NCBI RefSeq assembly: GCF_009696485.1
Contig: NZ_VULY01000018.1
Span: forward strand, 1,170,001 to 1,234,000
DNA: 64,000 bases
From: Suipraeoptans intestinalis
GTDB lineage: Bacteria > Bacillota > Clostridia > Lachnospirales > Lachnospiraceae
Reading direction: 5' to 3'
Shown piece by piece: positions 8,841-15,434 of this stretch. How positions within the stretch are numbered: position 1 is the first letter of the stretch; every line of letters starts with the position of its first letter. Below the pieces are notes generated by a model, which saw only the letters and a program-made list of their open reading frames with translations, did no database searches and had not been told where the DNA came from. The translations under genes and the position numbers were made by a program.

Positions 8841-9101
8841 TTAATCGCATACTTGACAACCGGAGCTTTCGCTGTCCATATTATCAAGCCATCGGTCAAA
8901 GCTCTTCTTGGAAATTCTGTAATGGCCGCCGACCTTTACAAAATGGAAAACGCCTGAGTTGACGAGAGCATAAGCAGTGTTCTTTCCAATGCTGAGAATA
9001 TCCATTATTTCTTCTACCGTATAAACTCTTTTCTCAAAGCCGGAACTATCATCAACAGCGTTGGGTAGTTTGTTCATTGCTTCAATCTTATCTTCAAACA
9101 T
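8841..9101 (-). CDS. Small excisionase-type HTH protein
   Basis: About 86 residues. A charged N-terminus and one HTH_17 domain (YTVEEIMDILSIGKNTAYAL, then FVKVGGHYRISKKSFDRWLD). It ends in a short Cys-containing tail (SGCQVCD). The chosen ATG is behind GGGAGG and overlaps the toxin-like gene by eight bases (GACAATGTTTGA), so the two are co-translated. That coupling makes it a possible partner or antitoxin of the MazF-like protein, which is only inference. Confidence 0.78.
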   Translation of the reverse strand: MFEDKIEAMNKLPNAVDDSSGFEKRVYTVEEIMDILSIGKNTAYALVNSGVFHFVKVGGHYRISKKSFDRWLDNMDSESSGCQVCD

Positions 9102-9672
9102 TGTCAACACCTCCCTTAGCGTGATGATGGTGCTTTTTGAAAATCATATAGTCATAGCCGTATCCGACCTGACATTTATCGCACACCTCTTTATCTGCCT
9201 GAAAAGGGTCAAGTCTTTTAACAATGTTTTCAGGGATAGACTGAAACTCGCTTCTGCAACGAGGGCAAAGACTTAGTACAATGCCTTTACGCTCTGTCTT
9301 GGGTTTAACGGGAATACCGACTGCAAATTTCAATCCTCGCTTGATTTCGCTGATTTTATCTGCGTCGGTAATTCTTCCGACAAAATTATCAAGCTCTGTG
9401 GCTTTATCCACGGTGCGTAGCTGCTCAAGCATTACCATCGACGGCTCTTTTAAGCCACAATCCGTGTTTAGCTCAATATGAGTATTCATTGCCGTTTTCT
9501 TTTTAACAGCCGTTATAGCGGCTACAACGACCGTAGGACTGCTTTCATTTAAGCGATTTGTCTGAACCACAAGAACCGGTCTCATTCCCGATTGCACACT
9601 GCCGTTTGTAACCCCCAAGTCGCAGTAATAAATATCGCCCCATCTGACATTCTTAAATTCTTTTTCTTTCAT
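9094..9672 (-). CDS. MazF/PemK-like toxin with C-terminal zinc ribbon
   Basis: About 192 residues. Residues ~8-120 follow the MazF/PemK fold: VRWGDIYYCDLG at the start, then MRPVLVVQTNRLN and VVVAAITA, as in mRNA interferases. The C-terminal ~65 residues carry CPRC and CDKC, spaced like a zinc ribbon, then a His-rich stretch (KKHHHH). MazF proteins are usually ~110 residues, so the ribbon is an addition. No MazE-like antitoxin is next to it; the downstream HTH gene overlaps it. The start at MKEKEF has GCGAGGA upstream. Confidence 0.75.
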   Translation of the reverse strand: MKEKEFKNVRWGDIYYCDLGVTNGSVQSGMRPVLVVQTNRLNESSPTVVVAAITAVKKKTAMNTHIELNTDCGLKEPSMVMLEQLRTVDKATELDNFVGRITDADKISEIKRGLKFAVGIPVKPKTERKGIVLSLCPRCRSEFQSIPENIVKRLDPFQADKEVCDKCQVGYGYDYMIFKKHHHHAKGGVDNV

Positions 9673-9728
9673 ATGTAAATCCTCGCTTTCGATTATTCTG
9701 AGGTAATTCATATCCGGATTAGAATTAA

Positions 9729-9780
9729 CCCCTTCACTTGTTTGAAATGGGAGAGCGTTTCTGGGGGGTGTTTTAGAAAA
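9729..9780. repeat. ~50-bp direct repeat, copy 1 (other copy at 49829-49880)
   Basis: The block beginning GAATTAACCCCTTCACTTG and ending GGGGGGTGTTTT recurs 40 kb away with one mismatch and the same orientation. Here it abuts the 3' end of the sigma-like gene and lies upstream of the MazF-like gene. The minus strand can form a small hairpin (CCC..TTCA/TGAA..GGG). Confidence 0.75.
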
Positions 9781-10312
9781 ATTTCCTCAACTTTTTTATT
9801 GCACTGTTTACCGATTCTCTTACAGAAGTAAAATCGACTCCTTCTTCATCTGCGATTTTTTCAAGTGTTTTGTTGTAGAAGAAATACTTAAAAACTCTGC
9901 GTTTCTGTGTTTCGCTTAAGTAACACAAAACCTCCCGAAGTCGCTTAATATTGTCTTGCAGCATTATTTCTTCGATTGGGTCTGTATCGACTGCCAGTTC
10001 CGGATGATGCACTTCAAATTCTCCGTCATTGATGTCAAATGCGTGTCCGAAAAGAAGCCTTCTCATTCTCTCTCTTGCTTCGTAGTTCTGATACTCCGTT
10101 ATCACTTCTCCCTGAGCCATAGAAAGAAGAATGAACGGAGTGTACCGACGGATAACATCAGGGTATTTAACCCACAATTCTTCTTCCGCCAGTTCTGTTA
10201 CAATCGCCCATTTCTCCGTGCCTGTGTACCCGTGGTATTCATACCGCAGATTGATGAGCTTGCAGTCATTCGCAAATAAAAATTCCTGTTGTTCTAATGT
10301 AAGTTTTGTCAT
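9773..10312 (-). CDS. Sigma-70-like regulatory protein (region 4 type)
   Basis: 179 residues. The C-terminal part looks like sigma region 4: LCYLSETQKRRVFKYFFYNKTLEKIADEEGVDFTSVRESVNSAIKKLRKFF, in which the HTH LEKIADEEGVDFTSVRESV is clear (~140-170). The N-terminal half (YRYTPFILLSMAQGE) does not show an obvious region 2. Such sigma-like proteins are common in Clostridial conjugative elements and phage, where they control transfer or late genes. AAGGAG precedes the ATG, and a 10-bp-arm hairpin lies in the leader (10332-10365). Confidence 0.75.
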   Translation of the reverse strand: MTKLTLEQQEFLFANDCKLINLRYEYHGYTGTEKWAIVTELAEEELWVKYPDVIRRYTPFILLSMAQGEVITEYQNYEARERMRRLLFGHAFDINDGEFEVHHPELAVDTDPIEEIMLQDNIKRLREVLCYLSETQKRRVFKYFFYNKTLEKIADEEGVDFTSVRESVNSAIKKLRKFF

Positions 10313-10436
10313 TGTCGTAATCTCCTTAAATTTGAATTTTTGAATTTGGTTGGAATCAAAAATTCGGAGATTACGGATACTTGGCGATATATGCCAGCCA
10401 CTTATATGTCACGGTCTTGCTCCTTTCGGGAGCGAC

Positions 10437-10496
10437 AAAAAAGCCGGACACCAAGAACATTAGGATATTTCTATCCCTTAATTCTCAGCGTCCGGC
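10437..10496 (-). terminator. Terminator upstream of the sigma-like gene
   Basis: On the minus strand GCCGGAC (10490-10496) pairs with GTCCGGC (10443-10449) through a long stem that also pairs AGAA/TTCT and GGATA/TATCC, followed by six T. It ends transcription coming from the Com-like gene. The 243-base gap 10313-10556 also holds GAGCGAAAGCTC and GCTCCCGAAAGGAGC hairpins and no gene. Confidence 0.75.
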
Positions 10497-10556
10497 AATT
10501 TGATGACTCAAGAGCTTTCGCTCAAGGACTCGTGGCTCGGTACATCTGTCCGATAT

Positions 10557-10754
10557 TTAATTGTTCGCTCTGTTACTACTTCTTGTTAATCTGTATTTGA
10601 CCGTTCCTTTGCGGAGGGACAAGTCAACCTCTACTACTCTGTGGCAGTTCGGACATTTCAGTTCAATAACGCCTGTTGTCATTGTTACCTTGTCAAAAAT
10701 ACGCCAGCCACAGTTTTTGCACCTTACGATTATCTTTTGTTCCAACGATTTCAT
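10557..10754 (-). CDS. Com-like zinc-ribbon protein
   Basis: 65 residues with CKNC at ~12-15 and CPNC at ~34-37, separated by a hydrophobic stretch (WRIFDKVTMTTGVIELK). The pattern VRCKNCxxxIF...IELKCPNCHRVVEV resembles the phage Mu Com translational regulator. In Mu, Com binds RNA near its target start; whether this protein does so is unknown. Its ATG overlaps the stop of the IrrE-like peptidase gene (CTATGA). Confidence 0.65.
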   Translation of the reverse strand: MKSLEQKIIVRCKNCGWRIFDKVTMTTGVIELKCPNCHRVVEVDLSLRKGTVKYRLTRSSNRANN

Positions 10755-11482
10755 AGCTCGCTCACCTCCGGATAAACCGTAACCAAATCAAAAGGATTAT
10801 CAAGATACTCCTTTTTCAAAAGTCCGAGCTGTTTCATTCGTATGGCAAGAGCCTTTTTGGAACACCCTAAAAAATCCGCAAGTGCGTCAAACCTTTTATA
10901 TACGCCCGGAAAGTATATCTTGTTCAGACACTCAATCTTTTCTCCAAGACTGAACAGATACATTCCTTGTTTTATGAGGTTTTCGGGAAGAAGGATAGCT
11001 GCTCCAAGCGTATTTGCCTGCCATTCCTCCCAATCGGATATTGGCTTATTCCTCTCGGAATTTGCCTTGTAATAATGTACTCCGGCAGATTTCTGTGTTA
11101 CACCGTAATCATTCGGGAACAACATCTTAAATATCTGATGGCTGCCCTCGTGCATTAAGGTGAAATTCTTTCTGCCTTTCAGCTTGCTGTCAAAGTTCAA
11201 GTCCTTTTCCACAAGAACGGTTTTCCCGTCCAAAAAGAAAAAGGCTTCGTTATCATCATCTTCAAATACCTGAACACCCATTTCCGTAAATGAGGTCATT
11301 CCGAGAATACTACCGTCATAGGATAGGTGCTGGTATTCGACATTCAATCCGAGAACCTTCTCCAAGAGAAGCTCCGGGTCAATTCTGTATATTTGTGTGT
11401 TACGGACATCGGGAAGTGCCATATATGCCTGAACATACTTGACGGCTATCGCTTCGATGTCAAATCTCGATAAATGTTTCAA
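10751..11482 (-). CDS. ImmA/IrrE-type metallopeptidase
   Basis: 243 residues. The zinc-peptidase motif HEGSHQ is at ~130-135, with the third ligand region EEWQANTLGAAILLP downstream, as in ImmA/IrrE proteins that cleave XRE repressors after DNA damage or other signals. An HTH-like tail (FDALADFLGCSKKALAIRMKQLG) follows. The start is TTG (MKHLSRF), with AGGAGG eight bases upstream. It is one of two such peptidases in the ICE; the other is next to the XRE repressor at 13452. Confidence 0.82.
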   Translation of the reverse strand: MKHLSRFDIEAIAVKYVQAYMALPDVRNTQIYRIDPELLLEKVLGLNVEYQHLSYDGSILGMTSFTEMGVQVFEDDDNEAFFFLDGKTVLVEKDLNFDSKLKGRKNFTLMHEGSHQIFKMLFPNDYGVTQKSAGVHYYKANSERNKPISDWEEWQANTLGAAILLPENLIKQGMYLFSLGEKIECLNKIYFPGVYKRFDALADFLGCSKKALAIRMKQLGLLKKEYLDNPFDLVTVYPEVSEL

Positions 11483-11501
11483 GTTACAAAACCTCCTACC
11501 A

Positions 11502-11753
11502 TTAGGATTTTGCTTCTACAAACCACTTTCCGTTTTCTTCGTCGAACAGAAATGTGGGCTTGCCGCAAATCTGTACCGTGTAGCGGATACCGGTTCCTCC
11601 GACTTTGGTGGAAGCCGCACGGCATTTCTGAATTACACGGTCTATCTCATATTTTTCATCATTCTCAAACTTGATGAAATTCGGACGAGCCGTCCCATCA
11701 GGTCTGTGTGTTACATTTACTTCAACATAAACTTTTCTTCTATCGGATTCCAT
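11502..11753 (-). CDS. Conserved small protein next to the DinB genes, unknown function
   Basis: 83 residues, start behind GAGG. It begins RRKVYVEVNVTHRPDGTARP and contains IRYTVQICGKPTFLFDEENGKWFVE, suggesting a beta-rich fold. No motif is recognised. Its position in a compact run with the UmuD-like and DinB genes (three bases to the next stop) suggests a shared damage-response transcript. Confidence 0.65.
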   Translation of the reverse strand: MESDRRKVYVEVNVTHRPDGTARPNFIKFENDEKYEIDRVIQKCRAASTKVGGTGIRYTVQICGKPTFLFDEENGKWFVEAKS

Positions 11754-11755
11754 TT

Positions 11756-12055
11756 TTATACCTCGTAATTTCTCAAAGTCAAAACTAATCTTCCCAAGTG
11801 CTTGTATCCGTCGATGTTCTTATCCGACACCCTGTACTTGGGTCGGTCATCTCCGGCAGTATTGATGTAACAGGAAAGCCTTCCTTTCTTAAAGCGTTTT
11901 TTTCGGTCAAAGAACAGGAACATTCCTTCATATATACCGTAGTCGGTAAAATGGTTTCCGCCGTCCGCACGGAAGATAACAATATCTTCGCTACACCCCT
12001 GCAAAAAGCAGTCGGGCATCGTAACATAAGCCGTAACCTCTTTTTCGTCAATCAC
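11756..12055 (-). CDS. UmuD/LexA-fold protein lacking the catalytic serine
   Basis: 99 residues. The order of elements follows the C-terminal domain of UmuD/LexA (S24): IVIFRADGGNHFTDYGIYEGMFLFFDRKKRFKKGRLSCYI read in two blocks, then PKYRVSD and HLGRLVLTLR. The usual GDSM serine is absent (GNHFTDYG) and I see no clear catalytic lysine, so it is probably not a protease. The start is GTG behind GGAGGG, 12 bases after the DinB stop. In UmuD2C the UmuD partner steers the polymerase, so a regulatory subunit for the upstream DinB is a reasonable inference. Confidence 0.6.
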   Translation of the reverse strand: MIDEKEVTAYVTMPDCFLQGCSEDIVIFRADGGNHFTDYGIYEGMFLFFDRKKRFKKGRLSCYINTAGDDRPKYRVSDKNIDGYKHLGRLVLTLRNYEV

Positions 12056-12067
12056 ATTAAGCCCTCC

Positions 12068-13303
12068 TTAACCGACCATACCTGTCGGCATAGTGATTTC
12101 AGCTTTTTTCGGTGGTAGCCGCAGGTTCTGACAGAGAACCCCATTCCTTATGCTGTCCTTTCCGAAACGCCGTCTGATTTCTTCAACACACTTTTCCATT
12201 CGCTCCAATTTGTCCTGCTTTGCGGCGTCCATAAACATATCTATTTGACGGGGCGTGTCTTGTGGAATAAGATTTATGGCTTGTACTGTAACAGAACGGA
12301 TAGGGTTGTTCCACCCATATCTTTTTTCAAATAACTGAAAAGCGGTCTTTGCAATAATCATCGGAGATTGTGTAGGAAGTGCAATCTTCGTCTGCCATTG
12401 CCTTGTATTGAGTGTGTTGTCTCTAATATGTATTGCGACACCTTCTGCACTCAGTCCGTGAACACGGAGCTTGTGTCCAATGTCTTGGGTCAATTCGAGA
12501 AACACGGGCCACACCTGCTCCGGTTTCTCTAAGTCTGCTACTGTTGTTATACCGTGTCCTACGCTTTTTATAGGGGAAACGAAGTCTTTCTTGGCAACAA
12601 GGGAAAGGTCGTTGCCGTTGGCATAGTTCCATAAAACTACTCCGTTCTTTCCTAATCTTCTGCGTAAGAACTCAGGGTCGGTATTCGCTAAATCCCCGAT
12701 GGTACGAATACAATAGCTGTCAAGCACTCGCTGGGTTGCCCGTCCTACACCGAGCAGGTCAGCGGCAGGAAGTCCCCAAATCTTTTCTCTGAATGTGTCC
12801 TTTGGTATCACGGTTACTGCGTCCGGTTTCTTCATATCCGAGCCGAGCTTCGCAAATATCTTATTAAAGGAAACACCCACAGAAATCGTCAAGCCGAGTT
12901 CAAACTTCATAGTCTCACGAATTTCATTTGCCACCTTTTCCGGCGAACCGAAAAGGCTTTCTGTCCCGCTAATATCCAGCCAACACTCGTCCATACCATA
13001 CGGTTCAACTTGGTCGGTATATCGCTCATAAACGCTTCTCGCAAGCTTTGAGTATTTGATATACTCCTCATAATGGGGCGGCACTACAACCAAGTCCTTG
13101 CACTTCTGTTTAGCCTGCCATACTGCGTCCCCGGTTTTCACATCAAAAGCCTTTGCTTTGTAGTTCTTTGCAAGCACGATACCGTGTCGTTCCTCCACAG
13201 AGCCGCAGACAGCAATCGGATATTTCTTCAATGCGGGGTCGAGCATACATTCGACGCTGGCATAGAAGTTATTCATATCACAATGAAGTATGCTTCGTAA
13301 CAT
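12068..13303 (-). CDS. Y-family DNA polymerase (DinB/UmuC type)
   Basis: 411 residues. Y-family motifs are complete: LHCDMNNFYASVE (first metal ligand), YSKLARSVYERY, and GMDECWLDISG (second acidic pair), then ISVGVSFNKIFAKLGSDMKKP and the HhH segment GLPAADLLGVGRATQ. The C-terminal little finger covers ~240-350. It makes translesion synthesis, possibly useful when single-stranded ICE DNA is converted in a recipient. The tail (PRQIDMFM) resembles a clamp-binding QxxLF-like motif. It has a near-consensus promoter divergent from the XRE gene. Confidence 0.93.
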   Translation of the reverse strand: MLRSILHCDMNNFYASVECMLDPALKKYPIAVCGSVEERHGIVLAKNYKAKAFDVKTGDAVWQAKQKCKDLVVVPPHYEEYIKYSKLARSVYERYTDQVEPYGMDECWLDISGTESLFGSPEKVANEIRETMKFELGLTISVGVSFNKIFAKLGSDMKKPDAVTVIPKDTFREKIWGLPAADLLGVGRATQRVLDSYCIRTIGDLANTDPEFLRRRLGKNGVVLWNYANGNDLSLVAKKDFVSPIKSVGHGITTVADLEKPEQVWPVFLELTQDIGHKLRVHGLSAEGVAIHIRDNTLNTRQWQTKIALPTQSPMIIAKTAFQLFEKRYGWNNPIRSVTVQAINLIPQDTPRQIDMFMDAAKQDKLERMEKCVEEIRRRFGKDSIRNGVLCQNLRLPPKKAEITMPTGMVG

Positions 13304-13316
13304 TTTTAGAACCCCC

Positions 13317-13425
13317 TTGACATTTTGGGTAGTTTGGTGTACACTATGTGTAGTTCAACTTCCCACTTCATATTATATACACTTCAACTGTACTTGTCAA
13401 GAGCAAATGGGTAGTTCAACTGTAA
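13317..13425. promoter_or_regulatory. Divergent promoters with repeated AGTTCAACT operator
   Basis: Leftward: TTGACA (13395-13400), 17-base spacer, TATAAT (13372-13377), driving dinB. Rightward: TTGACA (13317-13322), 17 bases, TACACT (13340-13345), driving the XRE gene. The motif (T)AGTTCAACT(GTA) occurs at 13350-13360 and 13411-13425, with a variant ACTTCAACTGTA at 13381-13392 overlapping the leftward promoter spacer. These repeats are the likely operator of the XRE protein, arranged so that it could repress both directions. Confidence 0.75.
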
Positions 13426-13451
13426 ATATTCTTTTAAGGAGTGAAATCACA

Positions 13452-13862
13452 ATGACATTCGGTGAAAAAGTCAAGGCTGAGAGAACAAAACTTGGTATGA
13501 GTCAAGATGAGTTGGCAGCTAAAATCGGCGTAACCCGACGCATAATTGGTTCTTATGAAAATGATAAATCCCGTCCGAGAGGAATGGAAAGATATAAGAA
13601 ACTGGCAGAATCCTTAAATGTAAATGTGAATTATCTGCTGTCTGAGGATGACGCTTTCATCGCTGATGTAGAGGATAAATACGGACGCAGAGGGGCAAGA
13701 CAGGCTCAGGAGTTGCTTGCAGAAGTTACCGGTCTGTTTGCCGGCGGCGAAATGGCTGACGAGGATATGCGTGAAATGGTTGACGCTATTCAGGAAGCAT
13801 ATCTTATTGCAAAGAAGAACAATAAAAAATACACCCCGAAGAAATACCGCAAAGACGAGTAA
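13452..13862 (+). CDS. XRE-family repressor (ImmR-like)
   Basis: 136 residues. N-terminal HTH_3 at ~5-60 (VKAERTKLGMSQDELAAKIG, TRRIIGSYENDKSRPR), then an acidic helical region and a basic tail. I start at MTFGEKV because AAGGAGTG is seven bases upstream. Its gene is followed by an ImmA/IrrE-type peptidase, the same pairing as ImmR/ImmA, in which the peptidase removes the repressor upon DNA damage to switch on excision and transfer. The target here is probably the dinB promoter and possibly its own. Confidence 0.85.
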   Translation: MTFGEKVKAERTKLGMSQDELAAKIGVTRRIIGSYENDKSRPRGMERYKKLAESLNVNVNYLLSEDDAFIADVEDKYGRRGARQAQELLAEVTGLFAGGEMADEDMREMVDAIQEAYLIAKKNNKKYTPKKYRKDE

Positions 13863-13962
13863 TCCTCAAAGTGAACTAAGTCCAATATATGGGACACATA
13901 ATAGTTTATAATTTATTATAGGGTTAATATCCGATATACTATAATATGGGAGGTGAGCCGGA

Positions 13963-14496
13963 TTGGGGTATTACACTACGGCTGAGATTGTGAAAATCGT
14001 AAACAAGCTCATTGACCGTTGCGGTACTCGTGACCCGTACAAGGTCGCAAAAGAGCTTGGTATCAATGTTATCTACCGGAATTTTGACAAGCAGCGTGGA
14101 GCATACAAGGTTATTCTGAAGAACCGCTTTGTTTTTCTTAAAAACGGTATGCACCCGGTCGTGGAGCAGATAGTGCTATGGCACGAAATCGGGCACGATG
14201 TTCTACACAGGCAAGAAGCGGTTGCTGTCGGCGGGTTCAAAGAGTTCAACATCTTTGATATGAGAGAGAACCGTATGGAGTATGAAGCAAATATCTTCGC
14301 TTCTCAGGCTTCGCTCCCGGACGACACCATTTTGGAATACATTGAAAACGGCTATGACATTCAGCAGATTGCACGGGCAATGTGTTCCGACATAAACCTA
14401 ATTGCTCTGAAAGTAGATACGCTGATTGCACAGGGCTATCAACTTCGCAAACAGGAACACCAAAACGATTTTCTTAAATACAGTAAAAAAATATAG
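13963..14496 (+). CDS. ImmA/IrrE-type metallopeptidase paired with the XRE repressor
   Basis: 177 residues. The zinc motif HEIGHD is at ~75-80 and the third ligand lies in EYEANIFASQASLPDD. The start is TTG behind GGGAGGTGAG, about 100 bases after the XRE stop; a TATAAT at 13940-13945 might be a separate -10 element. Expected role: proteolysis of the neighbouring XRE repressor as anti-repressor. A strong terminator follows at once. Confidence 0.85.
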   Translation: MGYYTTAEIVKIVNKLIDRCGTRDPYKVAKELGINVIYRNFDKQRGAYKVILKNRFVFLKNGMHPVVEQIVLWHEIGHDVLHRQEAVAVGGFKEFNIFDMRENRMEYEANIFASQASLPDDTILEYIENGYDIQQIARAMCSDINLIALKVDTLIAQGYQLRKQEHQNDFLKYSKKI

Positions 14497-14531
14497 GACC
14501 GTCAAGTCTCGTTTGAGTCTGACGGTCTTTT
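14497..14531 (+). terminator. Terminator after the XRE/ImmA pair
   Basis: GACCGTCA (14497-14504) pairs with TGACGGTC (14520-14527), then TTTTCG. It overlaps the last codon region of the peptidase gene, whose stop it follows directly. Confidence 0.8.
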
Positions 14532-14533
14532 CG

Positions 14534-14764
14534 TTATTTATTACATTTTTCTTTATAATCTTCGCCCCAACTCCACATAGCGTCGAGAATAGGTTTCAAA
14601 CTTTGTCCCAATTCTGTCAGGGAATATTCTACTCTTGGCGGTACTTCGGCATATACCTTTCGGTTTACGAGTCCGTTTTCTTCCATATCACGAAGCTGAG
14701 CAGTCAGAACCTTTTGGGAAACGCTGCCGATTGATTTTTTCAGCTCTCCAAAACGCTTTGTCCC
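14534..14764 (-). pseudogene. HxlR-family regulator, N-terminus lost
   Basis: The minus strand encodes GTKRFGELKKSIGSVSQ, then LTAQLRDMEENGLV and a Y-AEVPPRVEYSLTELGQSL stretch, which is the HxlR winged-helix pattern. The first ~35 residues, including the usual CP-(x)-x-x-LIGGKW start, are missing. Sequence upstream of the GTKRF codons no longer matches the family. The break marks the left junction of the tet(W) cargo, which seems to have landed in or beside this gene. Confidence 0.7.
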
Positions 14765-14969
14765 CGGCAGTAATGCTCATGTACGGTAAAGAAGCAAGCA
14801 ACCGAAAACAATAGATAGACCGCCAGCACTACACTATTCCGAACCAAAGACCAAAAGATAAGCATTTTGAGAAAATCTAAACTTTTGGATTTTCCTACAA
14901 TGCCGACTACGGCGGAATCCCTCCCACTCCTTATATATTTCTTTCTGTATACATTGAATTTGTATTTAG

Positions 14970-15071
14970 TAAAATGCAGACAACACCACGGATCGGCTTT
15001 TGGCTGGACAATTCCAACCAAACACCGCAGCAGACAGTAGAAACCATTCTGAACGTTAGGAAGCCGGTATG
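14970..15071 (+). pseudogene. C-terminal fragment of an unidentified protein upstream of tet(W)
   Basis: A short plus-strand frame ends ...RIGFWLDNSNQTPQQTVETIL plus NVRKPV and stop. The pattern PRIGxWxDxSxxTPxxTVxxIL is what I would expect at the end of small nucleoside or P-loop kinases, but the upstream part is absent. It is probably carried with the tet(W) segment. From 14765 to 15100 I see no complete gene. Confidence 0.35.
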
Positions 15072-15111
15072 ATTGTTACATATAAGGGGAAGAAAAATTT
15101 CTTTTAGATAC

Positions 15112-15140
15112 TTGTTTTCCTAAAACTGATGTGATATAAT
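15112..15140 (+). promoter_or_regulatory. tet(W) promoter
   Basis: TTGTTT (15112-15117), 17-base spacer, TATAAT (15135-15140). It sits 30 bases upstream of the leader peptide and ~300 bases upstream of the resistance gene, as in tet(M)/tet(O)-type leaders. Confidence 0.8.
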
Positions 15141-15169
15141 AATTCAATTCCAGAAAAGGAGTAAAAAAT

Positions 15170-15193
15170 ATGCGGCAAGGTATTCTTAAATAA
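15170..15193 (+). CDS. tet leader peptide MRQGILK
   Basis: A seven-residue frame (MRQGILK) with AAAGGAG nine bases upstream. The same short peptide precedes other ribosomal-protection tet genes. It is thought to act in attenuation: when ribosomes are hindered by tetracycline, read-through into the resistance gene increases. The sequence that follows contains the repeats that pair with the leader region (GTATTCTTAAA with TTTAAGAATAC at 15268-15278). Confidence 0.85.
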   Translation: MRQGILK

Positions 15194-15363
15194 AACTATA
15201 ATCAAATAGTGGGAACAAAGGATTATGATAGTCCCTTTTGTAGGGGCTTAGTTTTTTGTACCCAATTTAAGAATACTTTTGCCTTATCAATTTTGACATA
15301 TCCCCAAAAACAGCACTCACAAACAGGTGTATGCTGTATATGTGTATGTCCGCAAATTATCAT

Positions 15364-15400
15364 CCCCAGTGGTAAAAGTATTTTACTGCTGGGGATTTTT
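15364..15400 (+). terminator. tet(W) attenuator hairpin
   Basis: CCCCAGTGGTAAAA (15364-15377) pairs with TTTTACTGCTGGGG (15381-15394) with one mismatch and is followed by ATTTTTA. It is placed 35 bases before the tet(W) start and is the expected leader terminator. Confidence 0.85.
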
Positions 15401-15434
15401 ATGCCCTTCGGGGCAGTAAAGGGAGGACAATCAC

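Noticed and set aside
10313-10556. A riboswitch upstream of the sigma-like gene
   Set aside because: The stems are explained by a T-run terminator and small GNRA-type hairpins; no known riboswitch core is visible.
14740-15021. 93-residue minus-strand frame upstream of tet(W)
   Set aside because: No ribosome site and no motif; overlaps the HxlR break and the plus-strand fragment.
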